NCBI RefSeq assembly: GCF_043876835.1
Contig: NZ_JBAWJZ010000007.1
Location: 160,440-224,439, forward strand
DNA from: Yeosuana sp043876835
GTDB lineage: Bacteria > Bacteroidota > Bacteroidia > Flavobacteriales > Flavobacteriaceae
Length of the DNA stretch: 64,000 bases
Direction of reading: 5' to 3'
Positions 59,954 through 64,000 of this stretch are shown piece after piece. The position numbers and the translations under genes are program-made. Numbering within the stretch: the stretch's first letter is position 1; the number at the start of each line of letters is the position of its first letter. Under the pieces are notes generated by a model. That model was given only the letters and a program-made list of their open reading frames with translations. It was not told the origin of the DNA and ran no database searches.

Positions 59954-62173
59954 ATGTCAAAAATTATTTACACTACTACAGACGAAGCTCCTGCTTTAGC
60001 AACACGTTCATTTTTACCAATAGTAAAAGCCATTACAGAATCTTCTGGAATTACAATTGAAACTAAAGACATCTCTCTAACAGCAAGAATATTATCAAAC
60101 TTTCCAGAATATTTAACAGAAGGCCAAAAAAAATCAGATGATCTTGCAGAGTTAGGTGAACTTGCAAAAAAACCTGATACCAATATTATAAAATTGCCAA
60201 ATATTAGCGCCTCAATCCCTCAATTAAAAGGAGCTATAAAAGAATTACAATCTAAGGGTTTTTTAATACCTGATTATCCAGATGACCCAAAAACTGATGA
60301 AGAAAATGCTATAAGAGCAGCTTATGACAAAGTAAAAGGAAGTGCAGTAAATCCGGTTTTAAGAGAAGGAAACTCCGACAGACGTGCTCCAAAAGCAATT
60401 AAAAATTTCGCCAGAAAAAACCCTCATAGCATGGGAGCTTGGAGTAAAGACTCAAAAACACATGTTGCCACCATGACAGAAGGTGATTTTGCTCATAATG
60501 AAAAATCAAAAACTCTTAAAGCAGCAACAACAATATCAATTGAACATTACGATGCCAATGGAACAAAAACAGTTTTAAAAAATAATTTAGCTATCCTAAA
60601 AGATGAAATTATTGATGCAACTGTAATGAGCAAAAAAGCATTATTGAAGTTTTTAAAAGAACAAGTTGCAGATGCTAAAGCAAAAAATGTGTTGTTTTCA
60701 TTACACATGAAAGCTACCATGATGAAGGTTTCAGACCCAATTATATTTGGATATGCAGTTAAAGTATTTTTTGCTTCTGTTTTTGAAAAACACGCTGCTG
60801 TTTTTAAAAGCTTAAACGTTGATGCCAATAATGGTTTTGGTAATGTATTAGCTAAAATTCAAGAATTACCTGAAGTTAAACGTCATGAAATTGAAGCTGA
60901 TATTGAATTGGTTTTGAAAAATGGTCCTGCTTTAGCAATGGTAAATACTGAAAAAGGCATAACCAATCTTAACGTTCCAAGTGATGTTATTGTTGATGCA
61001 TCCATGCCGGCTATGATTCGTACTTCTGGGAAAATGTGGGATGCTGAAGGTAAATTACAAGATACCAAAGCTGTTATACCAGATAGTAGTTATGCTGGAA
61101 TTTATCAAGCTACAATCGATTTTTGTAAAGAAAACGGAGCGTTCGATCCAACCGCTATGGGTACTGTTCCAAATGTTGGCCTTATGGCACAGAAAGCAGA
61201 AGAATATGGTTCACATGATAAAACTTTTGAGATTAAAGCAGATGGTGTTGTTAAAGTCATAGATGCTTCTGGAAAAGTTTTAATGGAACATACTGTTGAA
61301 GCTGGTGATATTTGGAGAATGTGCCAAGCAAAAGATGCACCAATTCAAGATTGGATAAAACTTGCTGTTGCAAGAGCAAGAGCTACAAATACACCTGCTG
61401 TTTTTTGGTTAGATAGCGAAAGAGCTCATGACAAAGAATTAATTAAAAAGGTAAATAAATATTTACCAAACTATGATACAACTGGTTTAGATATTAAAAT
61501 ATTATCGCCAATAGAAGCTACAACTTATACTTGTAAACGATTAAAAGAAGGAAAAGATACAATCTCTGTTGCCGGAAATGTATTACGAGATTATTTAACT
61601 GATTTATTCCCGATTCTAGAAGTTGGAACAAGTGCAAAAATGTTATCTATAGTTCCATTAATGAATGGTGGTGGATTATTTGAAACTGGCGCTGGAGGAT
61701 CGGCTCCAAAACATGTTGAACAATTTTTGGAAGAAGGTCATTTACGTTGGGATTCGTTAGGTGAATTTTTAGCATTAGCTGTTTCTCTTGAATTCTTAGG
61801 TGAAAAAAACAACAATAAAAAAGCACTTATTCTTGCTGAAACATTAGACCAGGCTACAGATAAATTTTTAGATAATAAAAAATCTCCTTCACGTAATGTA
61901 GGAGAACTGGATAATAGAGGAAGCCATTTTTATTTGACCATGTATTGGGCAGAAGCTTTAGCAGCTCAAAATGAAAATAAAGAATTAAAAGATACATTTA
62001 GCAAAGTAGCAAAATCACTAAAGGAGAATGAATCTAAAATTCTAAAAGAATTAAATGATACCCAAGGTTCTCCTGTAAATATTGGTGGCTACTATCTGCC
62101 AGATGAAAAGTTAGTCAATGAAAGTATGAGACCTAGTAAAACATTTAACGACATTTTAAAAGGAATTGCTTAA
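59954..62173 (+). CDS. icd: NADP-dependent isocitrate dehydrogenase, monomeric type
   Basis: 739 residues, the length of the monomeric class (about 740), unrelated in size to the 400-residue dimeric form. KIIYTTTDEAPALATRSFLP at the start, EGNSDRRAPKAIKNFARKNPHSMG (in parts) and HMKATMMKVSDPIIFG hold substrate and metal residues; LDSERAHDKELI and LFETGAGGSAPKHVEQF come later and are conserved. Converts isocitrate to 2-oxoglutarate in the TCA cycle. Transcribed alone, terminator downstream. Confidence 0.97.
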   Translation: MSKIIYTTTDEAPALATRSFLPIVKAITESSGITIETKDISLTARILSNFPEYLTEGQKKSDDLAELGELAKKPDTNIIKLPNISASIPQLKGAIKELQSKGFLIPDYPDDPKTDEENAIRAAYDKVKGSAVNPVLREGNSDRRAPKAIKNFARKNPHSMGAWSKDSKTHVATMTEGDFAHNEKSKTLKAATTISIEHYDANGTKTVLKNNLAILKDEIIDATVMSKKALLKFLKEQVADAKAKNVLFSLHMKATMMKVSDPIIFGYAVKVFFASVFEKHAAVFKSLNVDANNGFGNVLAKIQELPEVKRHEIEADIELVLKNGPALAMVNTEKGITNLNVPSDVIVDASMPAMIRTSGKMWDAEGKLQDTKAVIPDSSYAGIYQATIDFCKENGAFDPTAMGTVPNVGLMAQKAEEYGSHDKTFEIKADGVVKVIDASGKVLMEHTVEAGDIWRMCQAKDAPIQDWIKLAVARARATNTPAVFWLDSERAHDKELIKKVNKYLPNYDTTGLDIKILSPIEATTYTCKRLKEGKDTISVAGNVLRDYLTDLFPILEVGTSAKMLSIVPLMNGGGLFETGAGGSAPKHVEQFLEEGHLRWDSLGEFLALAVSLEFLGEKNNNKKALILAETLDQATDKFLDNKKSPSRNVGELDNRGSHFYLTMYWAEALAAQNENKELKDTFSKVAKSLKENESKILKELNDTQGSPVNIGGYYLPDEKLVNESMRPSKTFNDILKGIA

Positions 62174-62180
62174 TAAAATT

Positions 62181-62204
62181 AGCTCCATAAAAGGAGCTTT
62201 TTTA
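62181..62204 (+). terminator. Intrinsic terminator after icd
   Basis: Stem AGCTCC (62181-62186) / GGAGCT (62193-62198) and T-run. Confidence 0.8.
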
Positions 62205-62284
62205 TATCTATAAACTGATTGATAAAAATACAAAACAGAACCTTCATTTTTTATCTTAAAACAAAAATGTTTATTTTTTAAAAC

Positions 62285-63106
62285 ATGAATTTTATAAAAA
62301 CAACTGAACAAGATTCCAATTATAATCATCTAGAAAAGATGAGTATTAATGAGTTATTGATAAATATAAATAATGAAGATAAAATAGTCCCTTTAGCAGT
62401 AGAAAAAGCACTACCACAAATTGAAAAATTAATCGCTGTTACTGTAAATCAATTAAAAAAAGGAGGTAGATTATTTTATTTAGGAGCAGGAACAAGTGGA
62501 AGGTTAGGTATTTTAGATGCTTCTGAATGTCCTCCAACATTTGGAGTATCCCATGAGTTGGTTATTGGTATAATAGCTGGTGGCGATTCTGCAATTAGAA
62601 AAGCAATAGAGTTTGCTGAAGATTCTACATCGCTTGGTTGGAATGATTTAAAATCTTATAATATTAATCAAAATGATGTAGTTATTGGAATAGCTGCATC
62701 TGGCACTACTCCATATGTTATTGAAGCTTTAAAAAAATGTAATGACAACAATATTACTACAGGTTGTATTACTAGTAATATGAATAGTCCTTTATCCTTA
62801 ACAGCAAAATTTCCCATTGAAGTTATAGTTGGTCCTGAATTCGTTACAGGCAGTTCAAGAATGAAAGCAGGGACTGCTCAAAAACTAGTTCTAAATATGA
62901 TTACTACTACAACCATGATTCAATTAGGCCATATAAAAGGTAATAAAATGGTTAATATGCAATTAAGCAATAATAAGCTTGTTAACAGAGGTGTTCGAAT
63001 GATTATAAATGAATTAAAAATAACAGAGCAAGAAGCTGAACTGTTATTAAAAGAACATAATAATGTTCGTATGGCTATTCAAAATTATCAAAGTGAAAGA
63101 GCATAA
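62285..63106 (+). CDS. murQ: N-acetylmuramic acid 6-phosphate etherase
   Basis: 273 residues, SIS domain. GGRLFYLGAGTSGRLGILDASECPPTFGV (in parts) is the MurQ signature; VIGIAASGTTPYVIEAL and SSRMKAGTAQKLVLNMITT complete the sugar-phosphate site. Cleaves the lactyl ether of MurNAc-6-phosphate during cell wall recycling. No murK/anmK-like gene is next to it. The end overlaps the following small gene. Confidence 0.95.
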   Translation: MNFIKTTEQDSNYNHLEKMSINELLININNEDKIVPLAVEKALPQIEKLIAVTVNQLKKGGRLFYLGAGTSGRLGILDASECPPTFGVSHELVIGIIAGGDSAIRKAIEFAEDSTSLGWNDLKSYNINQNDVVIGIAASGTTPYVIEALKKCNDNNITTGCITSNMNSPLSLTAKFPIEVIVGPEFVTGSSRMKAGTAQKLVLNMITTTTMIQLGHIKGNKMVNMQLSNNKLVNRGVRMIINELKITEQEAELLLKEHNNVRMAIQNYQSERA

Positions 63107-63326
63107 AACAGATAAAAATCTTCTTTCAAAAGGTATAAAAACTATGCTTTTTTCATTAGCGTGCATGTTTTTAGGACCTTCCCTTATTCACATAGCTTTT
63201 TCAAATAAAGAAAAACCTCTTTACATTCCAATTCTTATAATTTCATTAGTTGTTTGTGGTCTGGCTCTTTATTTTGCGTTTAAAGGTATAAACACAATAT
63301 TAGACAGTATCTTTAAAAAAAGGTGA
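63093..63326 (+). CDS. Small membrane protein, DUF6095-like
   Basis: 77 residues if started at GTG 63093 (MKEHKTDKNLLSKGIK), which matches how I recall homologues; an ATG at 63063 gives ten more codons of murQ-overlapping sequence. Two membrane helices (about 17-35 and 45-65); KEKPLYIPILIISLVVCGLALYFAFKGI (in parts) is the recognisable core. Function unknown. Overlaps murQ by 14 bp. Confidence 0.65.
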   Translation: MKEHKTDKNLLSKGIKTMLFSLACMFLGPSLIHIAFSNKEKPLYIPILIISLVVCGLALYFAFKGINTILDSIFKKR

Positions 63327-63334
63327 TTAACAGA

Positions 63335-63823
63335 TTATTTCTTTGGTGTTGTAGGGTTATAGCCAAAATCAGGATCATCAATAGAAATCTTTAATCCATC
63401 CAAAATATAATTAATAATAGCATAATGATGAATTGTATGGCTATAAGCTTGCGCCAATAAAGCTCCAAAAGTATATTTAATTTTAATTTTTCCAACCCCT
63501 AAATCGTCAACCACAAATACATAATCATCAAAATCAAAATTGCTTTTTTCTAACTCATTTACAATTTCCATATAATAACCAATTGCTGAAATACATTTTG
63601 TTTCAACCAGCAAATCTCTCCTTCTTAAAGTTAAATCAATTTCTGATTCTGAATTTGTATTAAGAATACAATGATAAAAATCTAATATATGTCTTATATG
63701 AGAACCTATACTTGATTTATATGGTGGGATTGTTGAATTACTTAATAATTCATCATTTAAAATAGATAATAAAAACTTCGTCTTATTTAAAACTATTAAA
63801 GTAGATTGTTTAATATCATTCAT
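63335..63823 (-). CDS. DinB-like four-helix protein
   Basis: 162 residues from the ATG at 63823 (MNDIKQSTLIVLNKTK); a start 16 codons upstream would add an unneeded hydrophobic stretch. IGSHIRHILDFYHCIL and AYSHTIHHYAIINYILDGL carry the His pattern of the DinB/YfiT fold, which often binds a metal. Enzymatic role unknown. Convergent with the DUF6095-like gene. Confidence 0.7.
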   Translation of the reverse strand: MNDIKQSTLIVLNKTKFLLSILNDELLSNSTIPPYKSSIGSHIRHILDFYHCILNTNSESEIDLTLRRRDLLVETKCISAIGYYMEIVNELEKSNFDFDDYVFVVDDLGVGKIKIKYTFGALLAQAYSHTIHHYAIINYILDGLKISIDDPDFGYNPTTPKK

Positions 63824-63936
63824 GTAAGCGAATATAATCAAAAAGAATAAACTCAAAAAACCATTAGTCAAAACTAAATCAATAGCTTACAAAAAAAATA
63901 AATATTTATTTAACAATAAACTTATATAAAAGCAAA

Positions 63937-63964
63937 AAGCCCTTCATATTTCTATGAAGGGCTT
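63937..63964 (-). terminator. Terminator of the rRNA operon
   Basis: 12-bp stem AAGCCCTTCATA (63937-63948) / TATGAAGGGCTT (63953-63964); on the minus strand it follows the 5S rRNA end. Confidence 0.85.
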
Positions 63965-63971
63965 CCAAAAA

Positions 63972-64000
63972 AGGCAACGACCTACTCTCCCACAAATGCA
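63972..64000 (-). rRNA. rrf: 5S ribosomal RNA, 3' end (rest outside window)
   Basis: The minus strand reads TGTGGGAGAGTAGGTCGTTG then CC, the conserved 3' end of 5S rRNA. Only about 29 nt are inside the window. An rRNA operon therefore lies to the right, transcribed leftward and ending at the terminator at 63937-63964. Confidence 0.93.

Noticed and set aside
1..64000. CRISPR array, prophage, insertion sequence, tRNA gene
   Set aside because: No spaced direct repeats, phage structural genes, transposases or T-arm patterns of tRNA were noticed on either strand.

Overview
The window is AT-rich chromosomal DNA (GC roughly one third by eye) from a member of the Bacteroidota, almost certainly family Flavobacteriaceae. 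The evidence is: a type IX secretion gene (PorD) inside the BamD / RNA polymerase omega / CoaBC / PorD / RecN cluster; many families typical of this group (DUF937, DUF4835, DUF5916, DUF6146, LuxC-type acyl-CoA reductase beside SerC); a monomeric isocitrate dehydrogenase; a GAPDH with a long N-terminal extension; promoters of the Bacteroidota kind (TTG - about 19 nt - TAnnTTTG); and almost no Shine-Dalgarno sequences. Species cannot be fixed by eye. Most of the window is core genome. No phage, insertion sequence, CRISPR array or tRNA gene was seen. The right edge enters the 3' end of a 5S rRNA on the minus strand, so an rRNA operon lies just outside.

Layout. 1-5.7 kb: a truncated SGNH (CE2-like) lipoprotein, a 2[4Fe-4S] ferredoxin diverging from an acyl-CoA reductase, serC, a SerA-type dehydrogenase and a DUF937 protein. 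5.7-9.4 kb: small membrane proteins, a His/Cys-containing small protein and a TonB-dependent receptor, probably one metal-uptake group with palindromic sites before the receptor. 9.4-16.7 kb: an 88-residue membrane protein, msrA-folE, a DUF5916 outer-membrane protein, a LolD-like ATPase with a TIGR02757 protein, and a secreted S10-like peptidase. 16.7-23 kb: an M61 peptidase, then a BatA-type protein / dihydroorotase-like protein / small membrane protein / esterase operon. 23-24 kb: a single accessory gene with a HEPN motif between 17-bp inverted repeats, the clearest sign of transfer in the window.

24-36.4 kb is a long run of minus-strand genes: response regulator, histidine kinase, coaE, YbbR-like, glycosyltransferase, fabI, recN, porD, coaBC, rpoZ, bamD, dapA and a DUF6913-like gene. 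36.4-40.2 kb: a 5'-nucleotidase split over two genes, and two related multi-TM proteins flanking a DoxX-like gene. 40.3-44.2 kb (minus): ligA, LOG-family protein, prmC, GNAT. 44.2-49.7 kb (mainly plus): ribD, HAD phosphatase, YigZ, a thioesterase on the minus strand, dnaA, low-molecular-weight phosphatase, RsmI-like methylase. 49.7-53.8 kb (minus): lysozyme-like protein, DUF2279, mltG, GNAT, dapF. 53.9-59.1 kb (plus): DegP/HtrA protease, gapdh, coiled-coil membrane protein, trmD, rplS.

59.1-59.95 kb has no gene but contains a region with a plausible promoter, many short GAAAG motifs and a strong intrinsic terminator, which I read as a candidate non-coding RNA of about 500 nt. 60-63.9 kb: monomeric icd, murQ, a DUF6095-like protein and a DinB-like protein.

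The most interesting items are the HEPN single-gene cassette (about 22998-23973), the candidate ncRNA (about 59246-59752), repeated operator-like motifs before the TonB receptor, the HtrA protease and the two-component system, and a dihydroorotase homologue that has lost its metal ligands.
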